11,132 bases of DNA from Alphaproteobacteria bacterium (GCA_003131925.1 PKWC01000196.1:1-11132); one strand, 5' to 3'. Shown: positions 1 to 6,160, numbered from the stretch's first letter. Made by a program: numbers and translations. The notes: generated by a model from the sequence alone, not told the origin.

Positions 1-71
1 TTGCCGACGCCGCCCTTCTGGTTGGCGACGACGAGCGTTCGGGGACCTCGCGACTGCGGCTCAATCGGCAT
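1..71 (-). CDS. parA: Chromosome partitioning ATPase ParA, N-terminal fragment (cut by window edge)
   Basis: Only the first 23 codons are in the window. They read MPIEPQSRGPRTLVVANQKG followed by GVG. The VANQKGGVG stretch is the start of the deviant Walker A motif (KGGVGK) of ParA/Soj ATPases, which bind ATP and the nucleoid and move ParB-parS complexes apart. The ATG at 71-69 lies inside the end of rsmG, overlapping it by 11 bases in another frame, so the two are probably translated together. An rsmG-parA order plus consensus parS sites nearby is typical of alphaproteobacterial chromosomes. The rest of parA, and presumably parB, lies to the left of the window. Confidence 0.9.
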   Translation of the reverse strand, partial: MPIEPQSRGPRTLVVANQKGGVG

Positions 72-705
72 GGCGAAGCTCCCGGATCGCGAGGATGACG
101 CCGGAAGGATCGGAGCGGCTGGGCTCCTCCCTCACCTGCATCCTCCAAGATTTATGGGCTTCGGTCAATTCTTCCCCTACAGATTGACCCTTGAGAAAGA
201 GATTCAGCGTGTTCGGGCCCTGAAAAGCCTGTGCATAGACCAGCAGCCGCGACAGCGGCGCACAAGCCCGGGCGGCCACGATGTCGAAGGGCTCGCGGGG
301 CGCGTCTTCCAAGCGCGAGTTGCGGATCTCGACGTTCAGTCCGAGTCTTTCTCCGGCCATGGCGAGAAAGGCGCATTTCTTGCTGGTGGCCTCGACAAGC
401 ACGGTTCTGAAGCCGACCCGATCGCGGGAAAGAAGCGCGAGGATCAGTCCGGGAAATCCGGCGCCGCTGCCCAGATCGACAAGGCTCGTCGCGTCGGGCG
501 GCACGAACGCGGCAAGCTGCGCGCTGTCCCAGACATGGCGGCGCCAGACCTCGGCGAGCGATCGCGCCGAGACGAGATTGTGACGCGCGTTCCATTCCTC
601 CAGGAGGGCCACGAACAGCTTCACGCGCGCCAATGTTTCACGTGAAACATTCGCCGCCGCCTGAAACTCCACGGGGCCGAAATGACCGCTCCGTGCTTCC
701 TCCAT
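61..705 (-). CDS. rsmG: 16S rRNA (guanine-527 N7)-methyltransferase RsmG (GidB)
   Basis: RsmG uses S-adenosylmethionine to methylate N7 of G527 in 16S rRNA (E. coli numbering); loss of the enzyme gives low-level streptomycin resistance in several bacteria. The protein is 214 aa, normal for the family. A conserved N-terminal stretch (LLEEWNARHNLVS, about residues 34-46) precedes the SAM-binding loop LVDLGSGAGFPG (about 76-87) of a Rossmann-like methyltransferase fold. I chose ATG 705; an in-frame GTG at 711 would add two residues and falls inside the end of a palindromic repeat. Neither start has a well-spaced Shine-Dalgarno. Residues NVSRET (about 19-24) are encoded by a perfect parS site, so this part of the gene serves two purposes. 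It is downstream of mnmG and overlaps parA. Confidence 0.95.
   Translation of the reverse strand: MEEARSGHFGPVEFQAAANVSRETLARVKLFVALLEEWNARHNLVSARSLAEVWRRHVWDSAQLAAFVPPDATSLVDLGSGAGFPGLILALLSRDRVGFRTVLVEATSKKCAFLAMAGERLGLNVEIRNSRLEDAPREPFDIVAARACAPLSRLLVYAQAFQGPNTLNLFLKGQSVGEELTEAHKSWRMQVREEPSRSDPSGVILAIRELRHAD
634..649. promoter_or_regulatory. parS centromere site (ParB binding) within rsmG
   Basis: The sequence TGTTTCACGTGAAACA is a perfect match to the 16-bp consensus parS palindrome. Here the dyad extends to 20 bp (632-651). ParB binds this site, loads with CTP and spreads; ParA then segregates the complex. The site lies inside the 5' part of rsmG and encodes Asn-Val-Ser-Arg-Glu-Thr, so it is constrained both as DNA and as protein. 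Confidence 0.95.
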
Positions 706-882
706 CCTCACCCACGCCCGAGCGGTCGGACGGGGTCCCCCTTGACCCCTCTCCTACAGGGGAAGAGGGAGATCCTTGCGCTTGTTTTCCAACGTTTGTG
801 CAGGCCTCCGGCTTCCCCTCTCCCCTTGTGGGAGAGGGACGCAGATACGGGCGGCGCATCCTGCCCCGGATTGGGTGAGGGG
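706..882. repeat. ~177-bp palindromic repeat element, copy A (mnmG-rsmG gap)
   Basis: The segment fills almost all of the mnmG-rsmG gap. It begins CCTCACCC (706-713) and ends GGGTGAGGGG (873-882), forming terminal inverted repeats. Inside are two CCCCTCTCC...GGGAGAGGG-type arms, a degenerate one near 746-769 and a clean one at 815-839. Copy B at 5631-5807 has the same ends, the same internal arm and nearly the same length. It is probably a non-autonomous REP- or MITE-like intergenic repeat. It contains no convincing coding sequence and should form strong RNA structure in any mnmG-rsmG transcript. Its left edge touches the rsmG start codon. Confidence 0.75.
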
Positions 883-892
883 TGCCGCAACA

Positions 893-2779
893 TCAACCGT
901 TGTCGGCTAACGCGGCTGAGGAACCGCGCGCACGGAAGCTCGCCCTTGTATGGGCCAGAACCAGGGTCAGCGCGGCGGGGGTGACGCCGTCGATGCGACC
1001 GGCCTGGCCCAGCGTGGCGGGACGGATGGCGCTCAGCTTCTGCACCGCCTCCGTCGACAGACCATTGACTTTGCCATAGTCGAGATCATGAGGGAGCCCC
1101 AACGCCTCGTCACGCCGGAAGGCATCGATATCGGCGTCCTGGCGCTCCAGATAGACGGCGTATTGCGCGTCGTTCTCAAGCTGCTCGACAATTCTAGCGT
1201 CGATGTCGGACAGCTCCGGCCACACGCGCCGGAGATCGGCAAAGCTCACATCGGGCAGGCTGAGCAACGCGTGACCGTTGCGCCGGCCGCCATCCAACCG
1301 CACCACAATTCCGGCCCTTCCTGCCTGGCTTGGCGTGAGGGCGAGTTCTGCCAGGCGACGCTGTGCAGCGTCCAGGCGGTCGATCTTCGCGGAGAATTTG
1401 CGCGCCCGTTCGCTGCCCACCACCCCGCCCCGAATCCCGAGATTCGTCAGGCGGCGGTCCGCATTGTCCGCCCGCAGGCTGAGCCGATACTCTGCGCGGG
1501 AGGTGAACATGCGGTAGGGCTCGGTCACGCCTTTGGTGACGAGATCATCGATCAGAACGCCTATGTAAGCGTCCGCGCGGTCCAGGATGATCGGCTCCGA
1601 CGAGGACGCGGCGCGGGCGGCGTTCCAACCGGCCGTCAGGCCCTGTGCGGCCGCTTCCTCGTAACCCGTCGTGCCATTGATCTGGCCAGCCAGATAGAGC
1701 CCCGAAACCCGCTTGGTCTCCAGTGACGGGAGAAGCTCTCTCGGATCGACATAGTCATATTCGATCGCATAGCCGGGCCTGAGCATGCGCGCGCGCTCGA
1801 GCCCCGGAATTGTCGCAAGGAAGGCGCGCTGCACCTCTTCCGGCAATGAGGTCGATATGCCGTTCGGATAGACGGTGTCGTCGTCGATCCCCTCGGGCTC
1901 GAGGAAAATCTGATGGCCGTCGCGCCCCGCGAAGCGGACCACCTTGTCCTCGATGGAGGGACAATAACGCGGCCCCGCGCTTTCGATCTGGCCGGAATAG
2001 ATGGGCGCACGATCGAGATTGCGCCGGATGATGTCGTGGGTGGCGCGCGTGGTCCGGGTGATGTGACAGACGATCTGCCGGGTAGTGATCCGATCCGTCA
2101 GGAACGAGAACGGCACCGGCGGCTCATCGCCCGGCTGAACCTCGAGCGCGGCCCAATCGATGCTCGTGCCGTCGAGCCGGGGCGGTGTTCCGGTCTTGAG
2201 CCGGCCCATCCCGAGGCCGAGCCCATACAGCGTCTCCGCCAGGCCGATCGTGGGCGCCTCGCCGACGCGCCCGGCCGGAATCTTGCGCTCGCCCATATGG
2301 ATCAGGCCGTGCAGGAAGGTCCCGGTGGTGAGGATGACCGCGCCGCAGGAAAGCTCGCTTCCGCCCCCTCCGCGGACACCCGCAATCCTGCCGTCCCGGA
2401 TGACGAGATCCTCGACTGCGAATTCTGCGATCTCGAGGTTTGGCGTGTCCGCGAGCGCTCGCTGCATAGCCGCGCGGTAGAGTTTGCGGTCCGCCTGCGC
2501 GCGCGGTCCCCGCACCGCCGGTCCCTTGCGCCGGTTCAGAAGCCGAAACTGGATTCCGGCCTCGTCGGCCACCCGCCCCATGACGCCGTCAAGCGCGTCG
2601 ATCTCCCGCACCAGATGGCCCTTGCCCAGCCCCCCGATCGCCGGGTTGCACGACATTTCGCCGATCGTTGCCCGCTTGTGGGTGGCCAGCAGCGTCCGGG
2701 CGCCGAACCGCGCCGATGCGGCCGCCGCTTCGCAGCCCGCATGCCCCCCGCCGATGACGACGACGTCGTACGCGCTCAT
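893..2779 (-). CDS. mnmG: tRNA uridine-5-carboxymethylaminomethyl modification enzyme MnmG (GidA)
   Basis: MnmG is an FAD- and NADH-using enzyme that, with the GTPase MnmE, installs (carboxymethyl)aminomethyl groups on C5 of the wobble uridine of certain tRNAs. The protein is 628 aa, the usual length. An N-terminal FAD-binding motif VVVIGGGHAGCEAA is followed by the conserved SCNPAIGGLGKGH (about 43-55). The family signatures GPRYCPSIEDK and LYLAGQINGTTGYEEAAAQG come later, and the C-terminal end contains GVTPAALTLVLAH. I chose the ATG at 2779 because MSAYDVVVIGGG is the normal N-terminus and AAGG lies eight bases upstream. The open frame extends to an ATG at 2818, but that codon falls in a parS site. 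No mnmE lies immediately upstream. Confidence 0.97.
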   Translation of the reverse strand: MSAYDVVVIGGGHAGCEAAAASARFGARTLLATHKRATIGEMSCNPAIGGLGKGHLVREIDALDGVMGRVADEAGIQFRLLNRRKGPAVRGPRAQADRKLYRAAMQRALADTPNLEIAEFAVEDLVIRDGRIAGVRGGGGSELSCGAVILTTGTFLHGLIHMGERKIPAGRVGEAPTIGLAETLYGLGLGMGRLKTGTPPRLDGTSIDWAALEVQPGDEPPVPFSFLTDRITTRQIVCHITRTTRATHDIIRRNLDRAPIYSGQIESAGPRYCPSIEDKVVRFAGRDGHQIFLEPEGIDDDTVYPNGISTSLPEEVQRAFLATIPGLERARMLRPGYAIEYDYVDPRELLPSLETKRVSGLYLAGQINGTTGYEEAAAQGLTAGWNAARAASSSEPIILDRADAYIGVLIDDLVTKGVTEPYRMFTSRAEYRLSLRADNADRRLTNLGIRGGVVGSERARKFSAKIDRLDAAQRRLAELALTPSQAGRAGIVVRLDGGRRNGHALLSLPDVSFADLRRVWPELSDIDARIVEQLENDAQYAVYLERQDADIDAFRRDEALGLPHDLDYGKVNGLSTEAVQKLSAIRPATLGQAGRIDGVTPAALTLVLAHTRASFRARGSSAALADNG

Positions 2780-2817
2780 GCGCGCTGCCTTAGGCACGAT
2801 CCACGAACCGCGCAACA

Positions 2818-2833
2818 TGTTTCACGTGAAACA
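2818..2833. promoter_or_regulatory. parS centromere site (ParB binding) upstream of mnmG
   Basis: This is a second perfect 16-bp TGTTTCACGTGAAACA, 2.2 kb from the first and 39 bp upstream of the chosen mnmG start. It lies between the divergent mnmG and GNAT genes, so ParB spreading or loading could affect mnmG promoter access. Two consensus sites this close to parA mark this as part of the chromosomal centromere region, which in alphaproteobacteria usually lies close to the replication origin. Confidence 0.95.
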
Positions 2834-2901
2834 ATCGGGACGGCCCAAAAAGTAGCTGCGCTTGCGCTGCAATCGGACTGAATTCGTTGTACCCGGGCAC
2901 C

Positions 2902-3354
2902 ATGAAACTTCAGATTCGATTTGCGCACTTGCGCGAACGTGCGGCCTTGATCGAGATGCAGTGGAGGGCCTCCCTCGTCTGGGACGAATATCGCGATGCA
3001 TTGCTGGCGAACCCCGACGCAATCGACATTCCCGTGGAGCAGTTCCGCAATCGTCAGGTTCGCGTCGCCGGGCACGGCGATCGGCCGATCGGGTTTTCCG
3101 CGGTGACGGCGCTCGACGCCGAAATTTGCGAGCTCGATGGATTGTTTGTCGAGCCGGCGCATTGGCGGAAAGGCATCGGTGGCGCGCTCATCGAAGATGC
3201 GGCGCGTCTGGCACGCCGGCGCAAATTCCGCCGCATGCAAGTGACCGCCAATCCACGCGCCGAAGGGTTCTACGCGAAGCTGCATTTCATTAAGTATGCT
3301 GTCGCCGCAACACGTTTCGGGTCCGCATCCCGCATGCACCGTATTTTGAATTAA
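2902..3354 (+). CDS. GNAT-family N-acetyltransferase, substrate unknown
   Basis: This is a 150-aa single-domain protein of the Gcn5-related acetyltransferase fold, which transfers acetyl from acetyl-CoA to an amine. The acetyl-CoA-binding motif A is visible as LDGLFVEPAHWRKGIGGALI (about 78-97), where RKGIGG matches the Q/RxxGxG/A pyrophosphate loop. The later segment with NPRAEGFYAKLHF (about 117-129) matches motif B, with its conserved aromatic residue and the usual FYxKxGF-like signature. ATG 2902 was chosen over a TTG five codons earlier; neither has a clear Shine-Dalgarno. The gene is divergent from mnmG and followed at once by a strong hairpin, so it is probably monocistronic. The substrate cannot be inferred. 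Confidence 0.85.
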   Translation: MKLQIRFAHLRERAALIEMQWRASLVWDEYRDALLANPDAIDIPVEQFRNRQVRVAGHGDRPIGFSAVTALDAEICELDGLFVEPAHWRKGIGGALIEDAARLARRRKFRRMQVTANPRAEGFYAKLHFIKYAVAATRFGSASRMHRILN

Positions 3355-3360
3355 TGATTG

Positions 3361-3390
3361 CGCCCGCGCCGCAGGGATGCGGCGCGGGCG
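3361..3390 (+). terminator. Hairpin after the GNAT gene, probable terminator
   Basis: A perfect 13-bp GC-rich stem (3361-3373 pairing with 3378-3390) with a GGGA loop begins seven bases after the GNAT stop codon. The following bases, TACGTTACGG, lack a T tract, so it is a weak intrinsic terminator or an RNA 3'-end stabiliser rather than a textbook one. Confidence 0.5.
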
Positions 3391-3412
3391 TACGTTACGG
3401 CGAAGGGGAAGT

Positions 3413-3522
3413 CTCATGGTTCGACAGGCTCACCATGAGGAAATTTCCCTCACCCTGAGCTTGCCTGCTTTCGCCGAAGCGAAGCTTCAGCTTCAGCTTC
3501 GCGCAGGCAGGTCGAAGGGTGA
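3413..3522. repeat. Nested palindromic repeat (REP-like)
   Basis: Several inverted repeats are stacked here. CTCATGGT (3413-3420) pairs with ACCATGAG (3432-3439), and TCACCCT (3450-3456) pairs with AGGGTGA (3516-3522). Inside the second pair are TGCCTGC (3462-3468) with GCAGGCA (3503-3509), and GCGAAGC (3479-3485) with GCTTCGC (3496-3502), with a short GCTTCA tandem between. The outer part resembles a dispersed repeat of the CCTGAGCTTG-TCGAAGGGTGA type, apparently split by the inner palindrome. It fills the gap between the convergent GNAT and fasciclin genes and may act as a bidirectional terminator. Confidence 0.65.
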
Positions 3523-3541
3523 AGCGCAGCAATGACCGCAT

Positions 3542-4096
3542 TCACTTCGGCATCAGCACCTTGTCGATGACGAGGATGACGCCGTTGCTCTGGTAGACGT
3601 TGGAGATGGTGACGTTCGCGCTGTTGCCTTTCTCGTCGGTCACGGCAAGCGAACCGCCGCTGCCCGTGACCGTCAGCCAATCGCCCTCGACGGTCTTGAG
3701 CGCCGCCTTGCCGCCGCCCGCCGCGATCTGCCTGTCGAGCGCCATTGCGTCGAGGCGGCCGGGCACGACGTGATAGGTCAGAATCTTGTCGAGCGTCGAT
3801 TTGTTCTCGGGCTTCAGAAGCGTGTCGACCGTGCCGGCCGGCAGCGCCGCAAACGCTTCGTTGGTCGGCGCGAAGACCGTGAACGGTCCCGGGCCTTCCA
3901 GCGTATCGACAAGCCCCCCCGCCTTCACCGCGGCGACCAGGGTCGTGTGATCCTTCGAATTCATCGCGTTCTCGATGATGTTCCGCGTCGGATACATCGC
4001 CGAACCGCCGACCATCGGGTAATCGACCGCGCGCGCGGCGGCGCCGAGCGCGAGAAATGCGATCGCGGCGGCGCCAATCATGTGAATTCTGCTCAT
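3542..4096 (-). CDS. Secreted fasciclin (FAS1) domain protein
   Basis: This is a 184-aa exported protein. A signal peptide occupies residues 1-23 (MSRIHMIGAAAIAFLALGAA followed by ARA, cleavage before Val-Asp). One FAS1 domain spans about 38-184, with PFTVFAPTNEAFAALP (about 71-86), ILTYHVVPGRL (about 105-115) and the closing VYQSNGVILVIDKVLMPK. FAS1 domains mediate adhesion or protein-protein contacts at the cell surface or in the periplasm. ATG 4096 was chosen because it starts the signal peptide and has AGGAG about 12 bases upstream; the longer open frame has no sensible N-terminus. The gene is divergent from an ECF sigma / anti-sigma pair and has a matching ECF-type promoter, so it is a likely target of that sigma factor, as mpt70/mpt83 are of SigK in mycobacteria. 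Confidence 0.93.
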   Translation of the reverse strand: MSRIHMIGAAAIAFLALGAAARAVDYPMVGGSAMYPTRNIIENAMNSKDHTTLVAAVKAGGLVDTLEGPGPFTVFAPTNEAFAALPAGTVDTLLKPENKSTLDKILTYHVVPGRLDAMALDRQIAAGGGKAALKTVEGDWLTVTGSGGSLAVTDEKGNSANVTISNVYQSNGVILVIDKVLMPK

Positions 4097-4168
4097 GGTG
4101 TTTCGTTTGCTCCTGCGCCCCACGGACTTCGGCCTCTCCTCGGTCCACGCGGGGCTCACTGTCTGCCT

Positions 4169-4195
4169 TACGGAGCAGTGAGCCAGGCGGATGCA
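4169..4195 (-). promoter_or_regulatory. Putative ECF-sigma promoter for the fasciclin gene
   Basis: Read on the minus strand, TGCATCC (4195-4189) is followed after exactly 16 bases by CGTA (4172-4169). This matches element for element the oppositely directed copy at 4204-4230. It would start transcription near 4160, about 65 bases before the fasciclin ATG. The -35-like CATCC resembles the element reported for mycobacterial SigK promoters, recalled from memory. No experimental support is available. Confidence 0.6.
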
Positions 4196-4203
4196 GGCCG
4201 GGA

Positions 4204-4230
4204 TGCATCCCGATGCGATTTTCCTGCGTA
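4204..4230 (+). promoter_or_regulatory. Putative ECF-sigma promoter for the sigma / anti-sigma operon (autoregulation)
   Basis: TGCATCC (4204-4210), a 16-base spacer and CGTA (4227-4230) form the same arrangement as the minus-strand element at 4169-4195. The -35-like part lies in a 14-bp perfect palindrome (4199-4212). Transcription would start near 4237, leaving about 130 bases of leader to the chosen sigma start at 4371, or almost none to an alternative ATG at 4239. It implies autoregulation by the sigma factor. Confidence 0.6.
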
Positions 4231-4370
4231 GAAGATTCATGAATGCCGCAAACACGATGCCGGCCTGGACGGCCCTGCCCCTCCCCATCTCGGCCGGGAT
4301 TTGCCCGGATGGACAAGCGCGGGCATTCGCGCGACCGTTGGGCTCCGGGGCCGTTTTCGCATTTCATCGC

Positions 4371-4922
4371 ATGGACCAGCCTGCGTCGCTTTCTTCCGCC
4401 GAAGTGCTCCTCGAAGCCATCGGTCGCGGCAGCCAATTGGCGCTGAAGCGTCTCTATGAGATTGAATCGCGCCGCCTCTACGGCATTGCACTGCGCATCG
4501 TGCGGCGCCCGGAGATCGCCGCCGACGTGCTGCAGGATTCCTTTGTGCAGATCTGGCAGAACGCGCGCAGATTTACGTCGGAGCGCGGCGCGGCGGCGGC
4601 ATGGCTGACCGGCATTGTCCGCTTCCGCGCGATCGATGCAGTGCGCAAGCTTCGGCGCGAAGTACTTTCCGGCGATCCCGGGCTCGGCGACGCGCCCATC
4701 GAGCCTGACGTGATCGAGCGCATCGACGCCGATGCACAGGCCACAGCGCTCCGGCACTGCCTGCAATCGCTCGACGACAACCAGCGGCGCTGCATTCTCC
4801 TCGCCTTCGTCGACGGATATTCCCATGCCGACATTGCGCAGCGCCTCGCAGCGCCCATCGGCAGCGTCAAGAGCTGGGTGCGCCGCGGGCTGATCGCATT
4901 GAAGGGATGCCTGCAATCATGA
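4371..4922 (+). CDS. ECF-family RNA polymerase sigma factor, SigK-like
   Basis: This is a 183-aa group 4 (extracytoplasmic function) sigma factor. Region 2 spans about residues 21-90, including ADVLQDSFVQIWQNARRF (about 51-68) and the DNA-melting and -10-reading helix with WLTGIVRFRAIDAVRK. Region 4 spans about 125-180, with the helix-turn-helix YSHADIAQRLAAPIGSVKSW (about 150-169) that reads the -35 element. ATG 4371 (MDQPASLSS) fits family length; in-frame ATGs at 4239 and 4257 would add a poorly structured extension. No good Shine-Dalgarno is seen. It overlaps the anti-sigma gene by an ATGA junction and is divergent from a fasciclin gene. The combination suggests the SigK-like (ECF19) group, inferred from context and not from a search. 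Confidence 0.92.
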   Translation: MDQPASLSSAEVLLEAIGRGSQLALKRLYEIESRRLYGIALRIVRRPEIAADVLQDSFVQIWQNARRFTSERGAAAAWLTGIVRFRAIDAVRKLRREVLSGDPGLGDAPIEPDVIERIDADAQATALRHCLQSLDDNQRRCILLAFVDGYSHADIAQRLAAPIGSVKSWVRRGLIALKGCLQS

Positions 4923-5599
4923 TTCCTTCCGATCACGAAGAACTGAGCGTGCTGGCCGGCGAATATGTTCTGGGCGTCCTCGATCCGCCTCAGATGCGCG
5001 AGATCGAGGCGGCGTTGGGCGAGAATGCGGTACTGCGCGATGCGGTCGCATTCTGGGAACAAAAGCTTCATCCGCTTTCCGCGCTCGCCGGCCACGCCGA
5101 GCCGTCGCCTGGGGCATGGGACGCAATCGCGGCGCGCATTGCAGGAACTTCAGGCCAGCACGCCGCAACCGGAGCGCGGAGAAATGCAGCTCCGTGGCGC
5201 TGGGCGATGGCGGGATTCGCCACCGCCGCGGCGGCGTTCCTTCTCTATGTCGCGCTCACGCCGGCGGTTCCCCCTCTCGTCGCCGTGTTGCATGCGCCAG
5301 AGCAGCAAGCGGCGAGCTGGATCGCCACAACGAGCGGCGGCGGATTGCATTTGAGTGCGGTTGCAAACGAGATGCCACCACCGGGCCACACATTCGAGCT
5401 ATGGGCGATTGCGGCCCATGCGAAGCGTCCCGAGCGGCTTGGCGTCATTCCTTCCAACGGCACGCTACGGATTGCAGCGTTGCCGCGCGGCCTGGGCGAA
5501 GGCGCCACGCTCGCGATCAGCATCGAGCCTCCGGGCGGCTCACCCACCGGCCAGCCGACGGGCCCGGTCGTGTTCGTCGGCGCACTGCGGGCGATATAA
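4919..5599 (+). CDS. RskA-like membrane-anchored anti-sigma factor
   Basis: This 226-aa protein is predicted to hold the upstream ECF sigma inactive at the inner membrane. The N-terminal cytoplasmic part (about 1-90) has the LAGEYVLGVLDPPQMREIEA stretch typical of RskA-type anti-sigma domains. It has no cysteines, so it is not a zinc-binding (ZAS) type. A single transmembrane helix follows (about 93-113). The periplasmic RskA domain (about 115-222) includes FELWAI, RLGVIPSNG and an ISIEPPGGSPTGQPTGPVVF run near the end. I chose ATG 4919, which overlaps the sigma stop as ATGA and has AAGGGA 11 bases upstream; an ATG at 4907 is also possible. In the mycobacterial system, proteolysis of RskA releases the sigma factor. 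Confidence 0.9.
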   Translation: MIPSDHEELSVLAGEYVLGVLDPPQMREIEAALGENAVLRDAVAFWEQKLHPLSALAGHAEPSPGAWDAIAARIAGTSGQHAATGARRNAAPWRWAMAGFATAAAAFLLYVALTPAVPPLVAVLHAPEQQAASWIATTSGGGLHLSAVANEMPPPGHTFELWAIAAHAKRPERLGVIPSNGTLRIAALPRGLGEGATLAISIEPPGGSPTGQPTGPVVFVGALRAI

Positions 5600-5630
5600 T
5601 ACCAAGTGCGTTCATGTTGACGGCCGAAAA

Positions 5631-5807
5631 CCCCTCACCCGCGCCGGACCAGAAATCATTGCACGTATCTGCCTCCCTCTCCCACAAGGGGAGAGGGGAA
5701 TCGGAGTCTTGCATCGACGTCAGGAAATCAGCGCGAAGGTCCCCTCTCCCCTTGTGGGAGAGGGGAAACATTCGAGTCCTTGCTAACGCTCCGAAATGGG
5801 TGAGGGG
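5631..5807. repeat. 177-bp palindromic repeat element, copy B
   Basis: Perfect 10-bp terminal inverted repeats CCCCTCACCC (5631-5640) and GGGTGAGGGG (5798-5807) enclose two 24-base arms. The arms, at about 5675-5698 and 5741-5764, are exact reverse complements of each other, and each is itself nearly palindromic (CCCTCTCCC...GGGAGAGGG). It shares ends, arm sequence and length with copy A at 706-882. It lies between the anti-sigma gene and a lipoprotein gene. The rest of the 300-base gap (5600-5630 and 5808-5899) holds no gene I can support, only the leader and Shine-Dalgarno of the next gene. Confidence 0.8.
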
Positions 5808-5899
5808 TCCGTTCCGTTCGATCGCTGCTTGCCTTGGCCCACTTGACGCAATCGCGTGGAAGGAGAATCGATTCCCCCGGCATTCAGGGGAGGGGCATC

Positions 5900-6160
5900 A
5901 TGCAACATCGCATCCATACGATCGCGTTTGCGCTCGCCATCGCGGGCGCGCTCTCGGCCTGTGCAGACTCAGACGATTCCCAGGCAGCCGCGCTTGCCAA
6001 GTGGAAGGCGGATTGCGGGGCGCAGGGCAAGCAATTCTTATGGCGCGACACAGAAAAGGCGGGGGGAATGCTCGATCAAACCGTAAAGGTCGAAGGAAAA
6101 TGCGTGGGTCCGGGCGAGAAAGGCTACGAACCGCCGGAGCCGCCTGACACTTCGCCTTGA
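5900..6160 (+). CDS. Small predicted lipoprotein, function unknown
   Basis: This is an 86-aa protein. A basic N-terminus and hydrophobic stretch (MQHRIHTIAFALAIAGALSA) is followed by Cys21, giving the lipobox LSAC for lipid attachment and signal peptidase II cleavage. Asp at +3 (CADSDD) does not settle inner- versus outer-membrane sorting. The mature part has two more cysteines (about 39 and 68) that could pair, and ends in a proline/glutamate-rich tail (GYEPPEPPDTSP). ATG 5900 has a strong Shine-Dalgarno (GGGGAGGGG, ending four bases upstream). A CCCCC run at 5874-5878 could pair with and mask that site. I recognise no family. It follows a repeat element and probably has its own transcript. 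Confidence 0.75.
   Translation: MQHRIHTIAFALAIAGALSACADSDDSQAAALAKWKADCGAQGKQFLWRDTEKAGGMLDQTVKVEGKCVGPGEKGYEPPEPPDTSP

Noticed and set aside
1..645. 214-codon plus-strand open frame at the left edge
   Set aside because: It is antisense to rsmG and the parA start, both of which show clear family motifs.
633..878. Short plus-strand frames through parS and repeat copy A
   Set aside because: They only translate the parS palindrome and the repeat arms; the composition is that of a palindromic repeat, not a protein.
1913..2881. 322-codon plus-strand open frame opposite mnmG
   Set aside because: It is antisense to conserved MnmG signatures and has no domain or Shine-Dalgarno; open only because of high GC.
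3450..4916. 488-codon minus-strand open frame across the fasciclin and sigma genes
   Set aside because: It crosses two well-supported divergent genes in other frames and has low-complexity Arg/Gly-rich composition and no recognisable domain.
5843..5871. TTGACG as a -35 element for the lipoprotein at 5900
   Set aside because: No acceptable -10 sequence lies at 16-18 bases, so a sigma-70 promoter cannot be supported.
5116..6147. 343-codon plus-strand frame spanning the anti-sigma gene, repeat copy B and the lipoprotein
   Set aside because: It overlaps two supported genes in other frames and reads through a repeat element; no domain is seen.
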